A DNA stretch of 64,000 nucleotides from Castellaniella sp. MT123 (GCF_039614765.1 NZ_CP154879.1:496001-560000), one strand, 5' to 3'. Shown: positions 8,753 through 18,495, counted from the first letter of the stretch. Program-made: numbers and translations. The notes: generated by a model from the sequence alone, not told the origin.

Positions 8753-10123
8753 GTGGAGATCGAAGCCGACAGCCAACTGGATTACCTGCGGGTGCCGCCG
8801 CATTCCATCGAGGCCGAGCAGTCGGTGCTGGGGGGACTGCTGCTGGACAATGCAGCGTTCGACCGGGTTGCCGACGTCCTGACGGAAGACGATTTCTATC
8901 GCTTCGATCACCGCCTGATCTGGCAGCATATCACCCGGCTGGTGGGGCTGGCCCGGCCAGCCGACGTGATCACGGTCCACGAGTCATTGACCACGGCCGG
9001 CAAGGCCGACGACAGCGGTGGCCTGCCATATCTGAACGCGCTGGCCCACAACACGCCGTCCGCAGCCAACATCCGCCGGTATGCGGAGATCGTGCGCGAG
9101 CGCTCGATGCTGCGCAAACTGGTGTCGATTGCCGACGAGATCTCTTCGGCTGCTTTCAATCCGCAGGGCAAGGAAGCCCGGCAGATTTTGGACGAGGCCG
9201 AATCCCGGGTCTTTCAGATCGCCCAGGAAGGCGCGCGCGGCATGGCTGGGTTCCAGGAAATCCGGCCGCTGCTGGCGCAAGTGGTCGAGCGTATCGACGA
9301 GCTCTACCACCGCGAAGGTGATTCCGACGTCACCGGGGTGCCCACCGGGTTCAACGACCTGGACCGCATGACCTCGGGTCTGCAGCCAGGGGATCTGGTC
9401 ATCGTGGCGGGTCGCCCGTCCATGGGCAAGACGTCGTTTTCCATGAACATCGGCGAGCACGTCGCCATCGAGCAGGGCCTGCCGGTCGCGGTGTTTTCCA
9501 TGGAAATGGGCGCCGTGCAGCTGGCCATGCGCATGATCGGCTCGGTCGGCATGCTGGACCAGCACCGCATGCGCACGGGCAAATTGAACCAGGACGACTG
9601 GCCACGCCTGACGCATGCCGTGCAGAAGGTCGAGCAGGCGCAGATCTACATCGACGAGACCCCGGCGCTGACGTCGATGGAAGTTCGTGCCCGGGCGCGG
9701 CGTCTGTCGCGCCAGTGCGGCCAACTGGGGATGATCATCATCGACTATATCCAGCTGATGTCCGGTAGCGGCGGGGAAAACCGCGCGACGGAGATCTCCG
9801 AAATCAGCCGTTCGCTGAAAAGTCTGGCGAAGGAACTGAACTGCCCGCTGGTCGCGTTGTCGCAGCTGAACCGCAGTCTGGAGCAGCGTCCCAACAAGCG
9901 TCCGGTGATGAGCGACCTGCGGGAATCCGGTGCCATCGAGCAGGATGCCGACGTGATTATCTTTATTTACCGGGACGAGGTCTACAATCCGGATTCTCCG
10001 GACAAGGGCACGGCCGAAATCATCATCGGCAAGCAGCGTAACGGCCCGATCGGGACCGTGCGCCTGACCTTCCAGGGCTCGAGCACGCGTTTCCTGAATT
10101 TCTCGGGCAATCCGGGATTCTGA
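8753..10123 (+). CDS. dnaB: replicative DNA helicase DnaB
   Basis: DnaB is the hexameric 5'-3' helicase that unwinds DNA at the replication fork. The 456-residue protein has the N-terminal domain (SIEAEQSVLGGLLLDNAAFD), a linker, and the RecA-like C-terminal domain. That domain contains Walker A GRPSMGKTS from about residue 220, Walker B IIIDYIQLM, and the RSLKxLAKEL/SQLNRSLEQR segments. I place the start at GTG 8753 because GAGGA lies seven bases upstream. An earlier in-frame ATG at 8684 would put the terminator hairpin inside the gene. No intein is present. Synteny after rplI is typical. Confidence 0.95.
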   Translation: MEIEADSQLDYLRVPPHSIEAEQSVLGGLLLDNAAFDRVADVLTEDDFYRFDHRLIWQHITRLVGLARPADVITVHESLTTAGKADDSGGLPYLNALAHNTPSAANIRRYAEIVRERSMLRKLVSIADEISSAAFNPQGKEARQILDEAESRVFQIAQEGARGMAGFQEIRPLLAQVVERIDELYHREGDSDVTGVPTGFNDLDRMTSGLQPGDLVIVAGRPSMGKTSFSMNIGEHVAIEQGLPVAVFSMEMGAVQLAMRMIGSVGMLDQHRMRTGKLNQDDWPRLTHAVQKVEQAQIYIDETPALTSMEVRARARRLSRQCGQLGMIIIDYIQLMSGSGGENRATEISEISRSLKSLAKELNCPLVALSQLNRSLEQRPNKRPVMSDLRESGAIEQDADVIIFIYRDEVYNPDSPDKGTAEIIIGKQRNGPIGTVRLTFQGSSTRFLNFSGNPGF

Positions 10124-10124
10124 T

Positions 10125-10161
10125 AAAAAGCCCGAGCCCGGTGCAATACCGGACTCGGGCC
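10125..10161 (-). terminator. intrinsic terminator of the phoH-pdxA operon
   Basis: GCCCGAG (10130-10136) pairs with CTCGGGC (10154-10160), with an inner CCGGT/ACCGG stem. Read on the minus strand, the hairpin is followed by CTTTTTAT, a proper U tract. It therefore terminates the leftward pdxA transcript. It may also stop dnaB transcripts, though the plus-strand side has no T run. Confidence 0.82.
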
Positions 10162-10214
10162 TTGAACCCCGGCGTTCCAAACCCGCCCGATTTCCAGGGG
10201 CGGTTGGCTGCGGG

Positions 10215-11219
10215 TTATTCCGTGTCCTGGGTCATTCGCAGCGCCATCCGCATGGCGGCTCGTAGCGACGCCGGGTCGGCGATGCCCTTGCCGGCGATGT
10301 CGAAGGCCGTGCCATGGTCCACACTGGTGCGGACGAACGGCAGGCCGACTGTCACGTTCACCCCGTCGTCCAGCCCCAGGTACTTCACCGGGATCAGGCC
10401 CTGGTCATGGTACTGGGCGACCACGATGTCGAATTCGCCCTTGCGCGCCCGCATGAAGACCGTGTCCCCCGGCCAGGGGCCGGAGGCATCCAGTCCTTCG
10501 GCGCGGGCCTGTTCGATGGCCGGAACGATGTGGCGGGCTTCCTCGGTGCCGAAGACGCCGCCTTCGCCCGCATGGGGGTTGAGCCCGGCCACAGCGATGC
10601 GCGGCCTGGCGATGCCGGCCATCCGGCACGCCAGATGAGCCAGCCGGATGGCGTGCAGCTCGGCCATCCGATCGATGGCGGCGGGGACGTCGGCCAGGGC
10701 GATATGGATGGTGACCAGCAGGACCCGCAGTTCGTCATTGGCGAGCATCATGGCGTAGTCTGTGGTGCCGGTGCGTTCCGCCAGGATCTCTGTGTGGCCT
10801 GGGTAGTCGATGCCGCCGGCGTGCATGGCGCCCTTGTGCAGCGGCGCGGTGACCAGCGCCCGTAGCAGCCCGGCCCGCGCATCGTCGATGGCGTGGCACA
10901 GGTACTCGTAGGCGCCGCGGCCCGCGCGCGGGTCCTCGCGCCCACACGGCAGGTCGGCGGGCAGGGCCTGCCAGCGGTTGAGCACCCCGATCACTGCCCC
11001 CGTCGTGCCTTGGCCGGGGTGGTCGATCGCCCGGATCTCCAGACGATCATCCAGTCCCATTGCGCGACAGGTCCGTTCCAGGGCGCCGATGTCCCCATAG
11101 ACCACCGCCGGATGGGGCAGGCCTTCGGCGAACAGACGCACGATCAGTTCCGGGCCGATACCTGCGGCATCCCCCAGCGTGAACGCCAGGGGCAGGGCTG
11201 CGCGTGTCGAGTCCGTCAT
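10215..11219 (-). CDS. pdxA: 4-hydroxythreonine-4-phosphate dehydrogenase
   Basis: PdxA oxidises 4-phosphooxy-threonine to a 3-amino-2-oxopropyl phosphate precursor in the DXP-dependent pyridoxal phosphate pathway. The 334-residue protein starts with the family motif FTLGDAAGIGPEL. It retains the metal/active-site segments HKGAMHAGG, YPGHTE, YHDQGLIPVK and GTAFDIAGKG. The start is ATG 11219, one base after the upstream phoH stop; an alternative ATG at 11240 overlaps phoH. It is cotranscribed with phoH and ends at the minus-strand terminator at 10125-10161. Confidence 0.95.
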   Translation of the reverse strand: MTDSTRAALPLAFTLGDAAGIGPELIVRLFAEGLPHPAVVYGDIGALERTCRAMGLDDRLEIRAIDHPGQGTTGAVIGVLNRWQALPADLPCGREDPRAGRGAYEYLCHAIDDARAGLLRALVTAPLHKGAMHAGGIDYPGHTEILAERTGTTDYAMMLANDELRVLLVTIHIALADVPAAIDRMAELHAIRLAHLACRMAGIARPRIAVAGLNPHAGEGGVFGTEEARHIVPAIEQARAEGLDASGPWPGDTVFMRARKGEFDIVVAQYHDQGLIPVKYLGLDDGVNVTVGLPFVRTSVDHGTAFDIAGKGIADPASLRAAMRMALRMTQDTE

Positions 11220-11220
11220 G

Positions 11221-13065
11221 TCAGAGGGCATCGCTGGCATAATCGGCCAGGCGTGAGCGTTCGCCGCGCTGCAGCGTGATGTGCCCCGCGTGCGGCCAGC
11301 CCTTGAACCGATCCACGACGTAGGTCAGGCCGGAGCTGCCTTCGGTCAGGTAGGGTGTGTCGATTTGCGCGATATTGCCCAGGCAGACGATTTTGGTGCC
11401 GGGGCCTGCCCGGGTGATCAGCGTCTTCATCTGCTTGGGCGTCAGGTTCTGGGCCTCGTCGATGATCAGGAATTTATTCAGGAAGGTACGCCCGCGCATG
11501 AAGTTCATGGACTTGACCTTGATGCGTGAGCGGATCAGATCCATGGCCGGGGTCTTGTTCCATTCCTGACCATTGCTGGTGGTGCTGACCGTGCTACCCG
11601 ATCCCTGGTGCAAGACTTCCAGGTTGTCCTCCAGTGCCCCCATCCAGGGCAGCATCTTTTCTTCCTCGGTGCCAGGCAGAAAGCCGATGTCGTCGCCGAC
11701 CGGCACGGTCGCCCGGGTAATGATGATCTCTGTGTAGCGTTTGGTTTCGAAGGCCTGGGCCAGCCCGCTGGCCAGCGCCAACAGTGTCTTGCCGGTGCCG
11801 GCCTGCCCTAGCAGGGATACGAAATCGATATCCGGGTTCATCAGCAGGTTGAGTGCGAAATTCTGTTCGCGGTTGCGTGCCGTGACCCCCCAGACGCTGT
11901 TTTTATTGTGGCTGAAATCGCGCAGCGTGGTGAGGACCGCACTTTTCCCGGTGACCTCGCGGACCTGGGCAGCCAGCGGCATGTCACCTTCGTAGTACAC
12001 GAACTCGTTGACGATGAACTGGCTGCATAGCGGGCCACGCACGCGGTACCAGGTCAGGCTGTTTTGCTGCCAGGATTCGATGTTCTTGCCGTGCCGTGTC
12101 CAGAAATTTTCCGGCAGCGGCATGATGCCGTCATACAGCAGGTCGGAATCGTCCAGGACATGGTCGTTCAGATAGTCTTCGGCGGGCAGGTTCAGGGCAC
12201 GCGCCTTCAGGCGCATGTTGATGTCCTTCGAGACCAGCACGATCTCGCGCTTCGGGGATTGCTTGCGCAGACCGTGGACGATGCTGAGGATGACGTTGTC
12301 CGCCTTGCCCATCGGCAGTTCCAGCGGCAGGTGCGCTTCGGTGGGGCGGGTCTGGAAAAAAAGCGATCCCAGTGCGTCTATATTGCCCAATGCATCCAGC
12401 GGAACGCCCTTTGTCAGGTCCGCCGTGCCGACCAGCTCGTCGAGATAGCGGCTGACCTGGCGGGCGTTGCGCGCGACTTCCGACATCCCCTTTTTCTGGT
12501 GGTCGAGTTCTTCGAGCACGATCATGGGCAGGAAGACGTCGTGTTCGGCGAAGCGGAACAGCGACGTGGGGTCGTGCAGAAGGACGTTGGTGTCCAGTAC
12601 GAACAGCTTGCGCTGGGTCGCGGGCAGGCGCCGCGAACGGGCCTTGGCGTTGCCCGCGGTCGGATCCTTGTCCGCCGCCGGGCTTTTGGCCGGGGCTTCG
12701 GCGATCGGGGTGGATCGATGTCGGGATACCGGGGCTTCGGCGGGCTCCGCCACAGGCGATTTTGCAGCTGGTGTTGGAACCCGGGCAGGCGTCCGGGTCG
12801 GGACGGGTGTTTGGGCGGGGGTGGACGCCGGAGCCGCGACGGATGATGCCGGGGCAGGGGCCGATGGCGCAGGCCTGGACAGGATCGCGGCGACCTGGCG
12901 GTTTCGCCGGGCGGGCGCTGCCGCTGCCGCTGCCGCTGCCGGCGTGTCCGGCTGGCTGGCCGGCGGGGTTGGCAGCCGGGTCGCGGCAATGGGGTTCTGA
13001 ATCGGGGCGGCCGAAGTCGGCTCGACGGAGGCGCCCAGGCGGGCCGGCGGTTTCGGAAGGGGCAT
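11221..13065 (-). CDS. phoH: PIN-PhoH ATPase with long Ala/Pro-rich N-terminus
   Basis: This 614-residue protein joins a PIN-type nuclease domain to a PhoH ATPase. From about residue 152 the PIN domain shows LFVLDTNVLLHDP, IVLEELDHQK and later acidic residues (LVSKDINMRLKA). The PhoH part has Walker A GQAGTGKTLLAL, the Walker B region FLIIDEAQNLTP, and a C-terminal GERSRLADYAS. Family members are proposed RNA helicases/RNases, but the cellular role is unsettled. The first 150 residues are low-complexity Ala/Pro/Thr, including an eight-Ala run from a hexanucleotide repeat, so this part is probably disordered. Start ATG 13065 is the first methionine after the upstream gene; 13128 would overlap bcp. 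pdxA follows immediately. Confidence 0.88.
   Translation of the reverse strand: MPLPKPPARLGASVEPTSAAPIQNPIAATRLPTPPASQPDTPAAAAAAAAPARRNRQVAAILSRPAPSAPAPASSVAAPASTPAQTPVPTRTPARVPTPAAKSPVAEPAEAPVSRHRSTPIAEAPAKSPAADKDPTAGNAKARSRRLPATQRKLFVLDTNVLLHDPTSLFRFAEHDVFLPMIVLEELDHQKKGMSEVARNARQVSRYLDELVGTADLTKGVPLDALGNIDALGSLFFQTRPTEAHLPLELPMGKADNVILSIVHGLRKQSPKREIVLVSKDINMRLKARALNLPAEDYLNDHVLDDSDLLYDGIMPLPENFWTRHGKNIESWQQNSLTWYRVRGPLCSQFIVNEFVYYEGDMPLAAQVREVTGKSAVLTTLRDFSHNKNSVWGVTARNREQNFALNLLMNPDIDFVSLLGQAGTGKTLLALASGLAQAFETKRYTEIIITRATVPVGDDIGFLPGTEEEKMLPWMGALEDNLEVLHQGSGSTVSTTSNGQEWNKTPAMDLIRSRIKVKSMNFMRGRTFLNKFLIIDEAQNLTPKQMKTLITRAGPGTKIVCLGNIAQIDTPYLTEGSSGLTYVVDRFKGWPHAGHITLQRGERSRLADYASDAL
12917..12940. 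repeat. in-frame GCTGCC hexanucleotide microsatellite (4 copies)
   Basis: Four perfect tandem copies of GCTGCC lie in the N-terminal linker of phoH. Read on the coding strand they give an alanine run. Copy-number changes would keep the frame and only alter linker length. Confidence 0.8.
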
Positions 13066-13084
13066 GAAGGTTCCTGTAGGGGGC

Positions 13085-13555
13085 TCAGGCGGCCAGGTTG
13101 CGTGCGGCTTGCAGGACTTCCTCGGCATGGCCGGGGACGTGGACGCTGCGCCATTCCTGGACCAGCACGCCCTGACGGTCGATCAGAAAGGTGCTGCGAT
13201 CCAGGCCGCGCACCTGCTTGCCGTACATGTTTTTCATCTTGATGACCCCAAAGAGTTCGCACAGTGTCTCATCGGCGTCCGAGATCAAGGCGAAGGGCAG
13301 GCTCTGCTTTTCGGTGAAATTCTCGTGCGAGCCCAGGGAATCGCGGGAGATGCCGTAGATCTGGCAGTCGATCGCTTTGAATTGTTCGTGCAGGTCGCGG
13401 AAATTTTGTGATTCGGTCGTGCAGCCGGGGGTGTTGTCCTTGGGGTAGAAATACAGAACAAATGGTTTGCCCCGCAGCGATACGGAATCGAAGGGGCCGT
13501 GCGTGGACGGGGCATTCAGGGCGGGCAGGGGGCGGCCGGTCACAATGGCGTTCAT
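13085..13555 (-). CDS. bcp: Bcp-type thiol peroxidase (peroxiredoxin)
   Basis: Peroxiredoxin of the Bcp/PrxQ group, 156 residues, which reduces hydroperoxides in the cytoplasm. The peroxidatic cysteine is Cys45 in PKDNTPGCTTES. The second cysteine found five residues later in E. coli Bcp is replaced by glutamine (position 50). A resolving role, if any, would fall to Cys64 or Cys99, or to an external thiol. Its start overlaps the stop of the Mth938-like gene by four bases, so the two are coupled. Confidence 0.92.
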   Translation of the reverse strand: MNAIVTGRPLPALNAPSTHGPFDSVSLRGKPFVLYFYPKDNTPGCTTESQNFRDLHEQFKAIDCQIYGISRDSLGSHENFTEKQSLPFALISDADETLCELFGVIKMKNMYGKQVRGLDRSTFLIDRQGVLVQEWRSVHVPGHAEEVLQAARNLAA

Positions 13556-13998
13556 GCGTGGGAGTCTCCAGGAAGCAGCAGGGCCAGGACGCGTCGTTCC
13601 TCGGACATGAGGATGTTGTAGGTTCGAGCGGCGGCCTGGGTGGTCATGGTCTCGACGCCGATGCCCAGTTGCAGCAGCGGGCGCGTGACCTCGGGGGAAA
13701 GAAAAGTCTGCCCCGCGCCCGTGCCGATCAGCAACACTTCGGGAGCGTCATGGGGCAGGGTGGGGGGCGTGTCGTCCAGAAAAGCCAGAGGATCCCGGAC
13801 CAGTTCGTCCAGGCCGATCAGGGCTTTGAGGAAAGCCGCGTCGATGTCGGCGGCGGTGCGCAGATCCAGGCTGCGTACCGGGCCTTCGGGGCCGAAACAG
13901 ACTGCGGTCTCGAAGCGGACGCGGTTGATCTCCAGGTGGTGTTCCCCGTAAGCCGTCACGGTATTGAGGGCGGGATTGATGTCTTTTTGCAGTAACAC
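13552..13998 (-). CDS. Mth938-like domain protein (DUF498/NDUFAF3 family)
   Basis: A 148-residue protein of the Mth938-like fold, related to the mitochondrial complex I assembly factor NDUFAF3. Its biochemical function in bacteria is not established. Visible family features are the central EVLLIGTGAGQTFLSPE segment and the C-terminal GIGVETMTTQAAARTYNILM. It overlaps bcp by four bases and is divergent from alaC, with a 161-base intergenic region. The pairing with bcp hints at stress- or redox-related expression, but this is only context. Confidence 0.8.
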   Translation of the reverse strand: MLLQKDINPALNTVTAYGEHHLEINRVRFETAVCFGPEGPVRSLDLRTAADIDAAFLKALIGLDELVRDPLAFLDDTPPTLPHDAPEVLLIGTGAGQTFLSPEVTRPLLQLGIGVETMTTQAAARTYNILMSEERRVLALLLPGDSHA

Positions 13999-14067
13999 GG
14001 GAAGCTCCAGAGTTCCTGTGATGATAGCGCAGTGCCGCAGGCCACGGGCGGCGGGTCCGTCGTGGAT

Positions 14068-14096
14068 TTGCGGCTCGCGGGCGCATGCGCTAGATT
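14068..14096 (+). promoter_or_regulatory. candidate alaC-hom-thrC promoter
   Basis: TTGCGG (14068-14073) and TAGATT (14091-14096) are separated by 17 bases, 64 bases before the alaC ATG. A perfect 10-bp palindrome GCGCATGCGC (14081-14090) fills the spacer up to the -10. This is a by-eye match only. Confidence 0.35.
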
Positions 14097-14159
14097 ATCG
14101 AATTTGCTGCACTGCAGCCACCTGCTGCCGATCCTGTCTCCGCCCTGCCGAGGAACACC

Positions 14160-15347
14160 ATGACGACCTTTCCGCGCATCGAGCGCCTGCCCCCTTATGT
14201 ATTCAACATTACCGGGGAACTGAAGATGGCCGCCCGGCGGCGCGGCGAGGACATCATCGACATGTCCATGGGCAATCCGGACGGTCCCACCCCGAAGCAC
14301 ATCGTCGAGAAGTTGGTGGAAGTCGCGCAGCGCGAGAACACGCACGGCTATTCCGTCTCCAAGGGCATTCCCCGGCTGCGTCGGGCGATCACCGGCTGGT
14401 ACGAGCGCCGCTACGGGGTGGAATTCGATCCGGATAGCGAGGCGATCGTCACGATCGGCTCGAAAGAAGGCCTGGCTCATCTGATGCTGGCCACGCTCGA
14501 TCGCGGCGATACGGTCCTGGTGCCCAATCCCAGCTACCCGATCCACATCTACGGGGCGGTGATCGCCGGCGCCAACATCCGTTCGGTGCCGATGGCTCCC
14601 GGGCTGGATTTCTTCGAGGAGATCGAACGCGCGGTACGCGAGACGATTCCCAGGCCCAAGATGATGATCCTGGGTTTTCCCAGCAATCCGACCGCGCAAT
14701 GTGTGGATCTGTCTTTCTTCGAGCGTATCGTGGCGCTGGCGCGCGAGCACGGCATCCTGGTCGTGCATGACCTGGCCTACGCGGACATCACATTCGACGG
14801 TTACGTCGCACCGTCCATCATGCAGGTGCCCGGCGCGCGCGACGTCGCCGTGGAATTCTTCACCATGAGCAAGAGCTACAACATGGCCGGCTGGCGCATC
14901 GGCTTCATGGTGGGCAATCGCGAACTCGTCAACGCCCTGGCGCGCATCAAGAGCTACCACGACTACGGCACCTTCACGCCCATTCAGGTAGCTGCCATCG
15001 CGGCGCTGGAAGGGCCCCAGGATTGCGTGTCCGAGGTGGTCGAGCAATACCGCCGCCGCCGCGACGTCCTGGCCAAGGGTCTGCAGGAAGCGGGCTGGCC
15101 GGTGGATGTGCCCAAGGCCTCGATGTACATCTGGGCGCGCATCCCCGAACCCTATCGCGCGCTGGGTTCGTTGGAATTTGCCAAGCGCCTGCTGGCCGAT
15201 GCCAAAGTCGCAGTGTCGCCCGGCATCGGGTTCGGTGAATATGGCGATGGGTACGTCCGCTTCGCCCTGATCGAGAACGAACAGCGCACCCGCCAGGCGG
15301 TGCGCGGCATCAAGGACATGTTTCGCAAGGACGGGCTGCTGAAATGA
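14160..15347 (+). CDS. alaC: alanine transaminase AlaC-type aminotransferase
   Basis: Class I/II pyridoxal-phosphate aminotransferase of 395 residues, matching the AlaC glutamate-pyruvate group. The PLP-binding lysine is K238 in [15 protein letters not shown]. Other fold motifs are [12 protein letters not shown] near the N-terminus, [19 protein letters not shown] and NPTAQ. The ATG at 14160 follows GAGGAA. It overlaps hom by four bases; alaC-hom-thrC is a recurrent order in Burkholderiales and ties alanine formation to the aspartate-family pathway. Substrate choice is inferred from subfamily and synteny. Confidence 0.9.
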   Translation: MTTFPRIERLPPYVFNITGELKMAARRRGEDIIDMSMGNPDGPTPKHIVEKLVEVAQRENTHGYSVSKGIPRLRRAITGWYERRYGVEFDPDSEAIVTIGSKEGLAHLMLATLDRGDTVLVPNPSYPIHIYGAVIAGANIRSVPMAPGLDFFEEIERAVRETIPRPKMMILGFPSNPTAQCVDLSFFERIVALAREHGILVVHDLAYADITFDGYVAPSIMQVPGARDVAVEFFTMSKSYNMAGWRIGFMVGNRELVNALARIKSYHDYGTFTPIQVAAIAALEGPQDCVSEVVEQYRRRRDVLAKGLQEAGWPVDVPKASMYIWARIPEPYRALGSLEFAKRLLADAKVAVSPGIGFGEYGDGYVRFALIENEQRTRQAVRGIKDMFRKDGLLK

Positions 15348-16648
15348 ATTCCATTCGAGTCGGCCTGCTGGGCCTGGGTGTCGTCGGCAGCGGCGTCTGG
15401 ACGGTGCTGGCGCAAAACGGCGGTGAGATCGCCCGGCGCGCGGGCTGCCGCATCGAGGTCGCCGCCGTGGCGGTGCGCGACGTCGCCAAGGCCCGGTCGC
15501 TGGTCGGGCCGGACGTGCGTGTCACCACGGACGGCATGGCGCTGGCGCGGGACCCGGATATCGACATCATCGTCGAGCTGATGGGCGGTGAGACGCTCGC
15601 GCGCGAGTGCATCCTGGCGGCCATCGACAGCGGCAAGCACATCGTCACGGCCAACAAGGCGCTGCTGGCCGTGCATGGCAACGAGATCTTCGCCGCCGCG
15701 CAGGCGCGCGGCGTGATGGTCGCCTTCGAGGCGGCCGTCGCCGGCGGCATCCCGATCATCAAGGCCATCCGCGAGGGGCTGACCGCCAACCGCATCCAGT
15801 GGCTGGCCGGCATCATCAACGGCACCACCAATTTCATTCTGTCGGAAATGCGTCAGCGTGGGCTGCCCTTCGAGACCGTGCTGGCCGAAGCCCAGCGCCT
15901 GGGCTATGCCGAGGCCGATCCGACCTTCGACATCGAAGGGGTGGACGCGGCGCACAAGCTCACGCTGCTGGCCTCGCTCGCCTTCGGCATCCCGGTGCAG
16001 TTCGATAAGGCCACAATCGAAGGCATCTCCCACCTGGCGTCCGAGGACATCGTGCACGCCGAACGCCTGGGCTATCGCATCAAGCTGCTGGGTATGACGC
16101 GCCACCGCCCCGATGGCATCGAGCTGCGGGTGCATCCCACCCTGGTGCCGGCCGATTGTCTTCTGGCCAACGTCGAGGGCGCCATGAATGCCGTCCTCGT
16201 GCGTGGCGATGTGGTTGGCTTGTCGATGTACTATGGTCAGGGTGCGGGATCCCTGCCGACGGCGTCGGCGGTCGTGGCCGATCTGGTGGATGTGACTCGC
16301 CAGCAGATGGCCGATCCCGAACACCGGGTGCCGCATCTGGCGTTCCAGCCCGATGCCGTCGTGGACATTCCGATCCTGCCCATGGCCGAGGTGCGCTCCA
16401 GCTTCTATCTGCGCCTGCGGGTCGATGACCGCCCCGGCGTGCTGGCGGACCTGGCGCGTATTCTGTCGGGCGCCGGTATTTCGGTCGGGTCGATGTTCCA
16501 GCAGCCGCACGGCGAACATCAGGCCGACATCATCTTCCTGACCCACGAGGCCCGCGAGGGTAACGTGGACGATGCCTTGCAGGCCATGCGGGCGCTGCCC
16601 TTTGTCCGCTCGGATGTGACCCGTCTGCGCGTGGAGAATCTGAATTGA
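15344..16648 (+). CDS. hom: homoserine dehydrogenase
   Basis: NAD(P)-dependent homoserine dehydrogenase of 434 residues, which reduces aspartate semialdehyde to homoserine at the threonine/methionine branch. It has the N-terminal Rossmann motif [10 protein letters not shown], the catalytic region ([48 protein letters not shown]), and a C-terminal ACT domain starting near [16 protein letters not shown]. The ACT domain usually mediates feedback by threonine. It is coupled to alaC upstream (ATGA) and to thrC downstream (TTGA overlap). Confidence 0.96.
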   Translation: MNSIRVGLLGLGVVGSGVWTVLAQNGGEIARRAGCRIEVAAVAVRDVAKARSLVGPDVRVTTDGMALARDPDIDIIVELMGGETLARECILAAIDSGKHIVTANKALLAVHGNEIFAAAQARGVMVAFEAAVAGGIPIIKAIREGLTANRIQWLAGIINGTTNFILSEMRQRGLPFETVLAEAQRLGYAEADPTFDIEGVDAAHKLTLLASLAFGIPVQFDKATIEGISHLASEDIVHAERLGYRIKLLGMTRHRPDGIELRVHPTLVPADCLLANVEGAMNAVLVRGDVVGLSMYYGQGAGSLPTASAVVADLVDVTRQQMADPEHRVPHLAFQPDAVVDIPILPMAEVRSSFYLRLRVDDRPGVLADLARILSGAGISVGSMFQQPHGEHQADIIFLTHEAREGNVDDALQAMRALPFVRSDVTRLRVENLN

Positions 16649-18045
16649 AGTACCGGTCCACCCGGGGCGGCATGGCCCCCTTGCCCTTTTGCGACATCCT
16701 GCTGGAAGGCCTGGCGCCCGATGGCGGCCTGACCCTTCCGCAGTCCCTGCCCAGGCTCGACGCGGCCACGCTGGAATCCTGGCGCGACTTGACGTATGCC
16801 GATCTGGCCGCGAAGGTGCTGGGCCTGTTCATCGACGATATCGCGCCGCAGGATTTGTTGCGCATGACGCGGGCGGCCTATTCGACCGATGTCTTCCCGC
16901 GGATCGCGCCGGTCAAACCCCTGCGTGACGGATTGTCGCTGCTGGGTCTGTCCGAGGGACCCACGCTGGCCTTCAAGGACATGGCCATGCAGTTCCTGGG
17001 CCAGGTGTTCGAATTCGTTCTGGCGCAGCGCAATCAGACCTTGAACATTCTGGGCGCGACTTCGGGCGACACAGGCTCCGCGGCCGAATACGCCTTGCGT
17101 GGCAAGCGCGGTGTGGCGGTCTTCATGCTGTCGCCGTATGGCCGCATGAGCGCTTTCCAGCGTGCGCAGATGTATTCCCTGCAGGATGCCAACATCCACA
17201 ACATCGCCGTGCACGGCGTGTTCGACGAGTGCCAGGATATTGTCAAGACCCTGGCTGGCGACCTGGAGTTCAAGAGCGCCCACCGGTTGGGCGCGGTGAA
17301 CTCCATCAACTGGGCGCGTATCGCCGCACAGATCGTCTACTACGTCTGGGGCTGGCTGCGCGCGACCCAGGGGCCGGGCCAACAGGTGTCCTTTGCCGTG
17401 CCCTCGGGCAATTTCGGCAACATTCTGGCCGGGCATCTGGCGCGCGAGATGGGGGTCCCCATCCGGCGTCTGGTGCTGGCCACCAACGAGAACAACGTGC
17501 TGGAAGAATTCTTCCACACCGGCATCTACCGGCCACGTCCCGCCAGCCAGACCTATGCGACCTCCAGCCCGTCGATGGATATTTCCCGGGCGTCGAATTT
17601 CGAGCGTTTCGTCTTCGATCTGGTGGGCCAGGATGCGTCGCGGGTACGCGTGCTGATGGACGAACTGCGGCAGGCCGGGCAGTTCGATCTGTCGGCGCTC
17701 AAGCCGCAATTCACGGACCGTTATGGTTTTGTCGCCGGTGCCAGTTCCCATGCCGACCGGCTGGCCACGATCCGTGCTGTCCATCGGGAAACCGGCGTGT
17801 TGATCGATCCGCACACGGCCGATGGGGTCAAGGTCGCGCAGGCACACCTGGAACCCGGTATACCCATGCTGGTGCTGGAAACCGCCTTGCCGGCGAAATT
17901 CGCCGAAACGCTGATCGAAGCCACCGGCGAAGCGCCGCCGGTACCGGACGCCCTGCGGGATCTGGGGCAGCGTCCGCAGCGTGTCGAAGTCATGGACTGT
18001 GATGCGCGACTGGTGGCCGATTACGTCCGCCGACACGCCCTGTGA
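16645..18045 (+). CDS. thrC: threonine synthase (TTG start)
   Basis: ThrC converts O-phosphohomoserine to threonine using PLP. The 466-residue protein begins with the family N-terminus MKYRSTRGG. It carries the PLP lysine at K111 in LAFKDMAMQFLG and the phosphate-binding segment ATSGDTGSAAEYAL. The start codon is a TTG that overlaps the hom stop (TTGA). No ATG or GTG would preserve the conserved first residues, so translational coupling to hom probably compensates for the weak start. It converges with the Lrp-type regulator after six bases. Confidence 0.95.
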   Translation: MKYRSTRGGMAPLPFCDILLEGLAPDGGLTLPQSLPRLDAATLESWRDLTYADLAAKVLGLFIDDIAPQDLLRMTRAAYSTDVFPRIAPVKPLRDGLSLLGLSEGPTLAFKDMAMQFLGQVFEFVLAQRNQTLNILGATSGDTGSAAEYALRGKRGVAVFMLSPYGRMSAFQRAQMYSLQDANIHNIAVHGVFDECQDIVKTLAGDLEFKSAHRLGAVNSINWARIAAQIVYYVWGWLRATQGPGQQVSFAVPSGNFGNILAGHLAREMGVPIRRLVLATNENNVLEEFFHTGIYRPRPASQTYATSSPSMDISRASNFERFVFDLVGQDASRVRVLMDELRQAGQFDLSALKPQFTDRYGFVAGASSHADRLATIRAVHRETGVLIDPHTADGVKVAQAHLEPGIPMLVLETALPAKFAETLIEATGEAPPVPDALRDLGQRPQRVEVMDCDARLVADYVRRHAL

Positions 18046-18051
18046 TCCATT

Positions 18052-18495
18052 TCAGGCAACACGGTACGTCTGCAGGTGGATGCTGGTTTCGGACTGGCTG
18101 ATCCCGCGGATCAGCCGGATGCGCTCTAGTACCTGAGACAGTTCCTGCAGATCGGCGGCGCGCAATTCGGCCAGCAGATCCCAGCGTCCGTTGGTGTCGT
18201 GCAGAGCGGCGACGCCCGGTTCGCCCAGCAGGCTGGCGATCACGGTGCGTGCCTCGTTGCCTTCCACCGTGATTCCCATCCAGGCGCGGATCGCCTGCGG
18301 CTGGACGTCGGGGCGCAGCCGGACGGTGTAGCCCACGATCAGGCCCGCGTCTTCCATGCGTCGCATGCGCTGGGTGACGGTGCCGCGCGCCACCCCCAGG
18401 CGCTTGGCCAGCGTGGCCACGCTGGTGCGCGCATCGGCGCGTAGCAGCCGGATCAGGGCCTGGTCCGTGGAATCAATGGCAAGATCCTTTGGCAT
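18052..18495 (-). CDS. Lrp/AsnC-family transcriptional regulator
   Basis: A 147-residue feast/famine regulator with an N-terminal helix-turn-helix (DQALIRLLRADARTSVATLAKRL, then GTVTQRMRRMEDAGLI) and a C-terminal RAM/ACT-like ligand domain containing GRWDLLAEL. It is divergent from the ornithine cyclodeaminase-arginase pair. A candidate operator (18512-18542) lies just before its start codon, suggesting autoregulation and control of arginine/ornithine catabolism. The effector (ornithine, arginine or another amino acid) is inferred from neighbours only. Confidence 0.9.
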   Translation of the reverse strand: MPKDLAIDSTDQALIRLLRADARTSVATLAKRLGVARGTVTQRMRRMEDAGLIVGYTVRLRPDVQPQAIRAWMGITVEGNEARTVIASLLGEPGVAALHDTNGRWDLLAELRAADLQELSQVLERIRLIRGISQSETSIHLQTYRVA

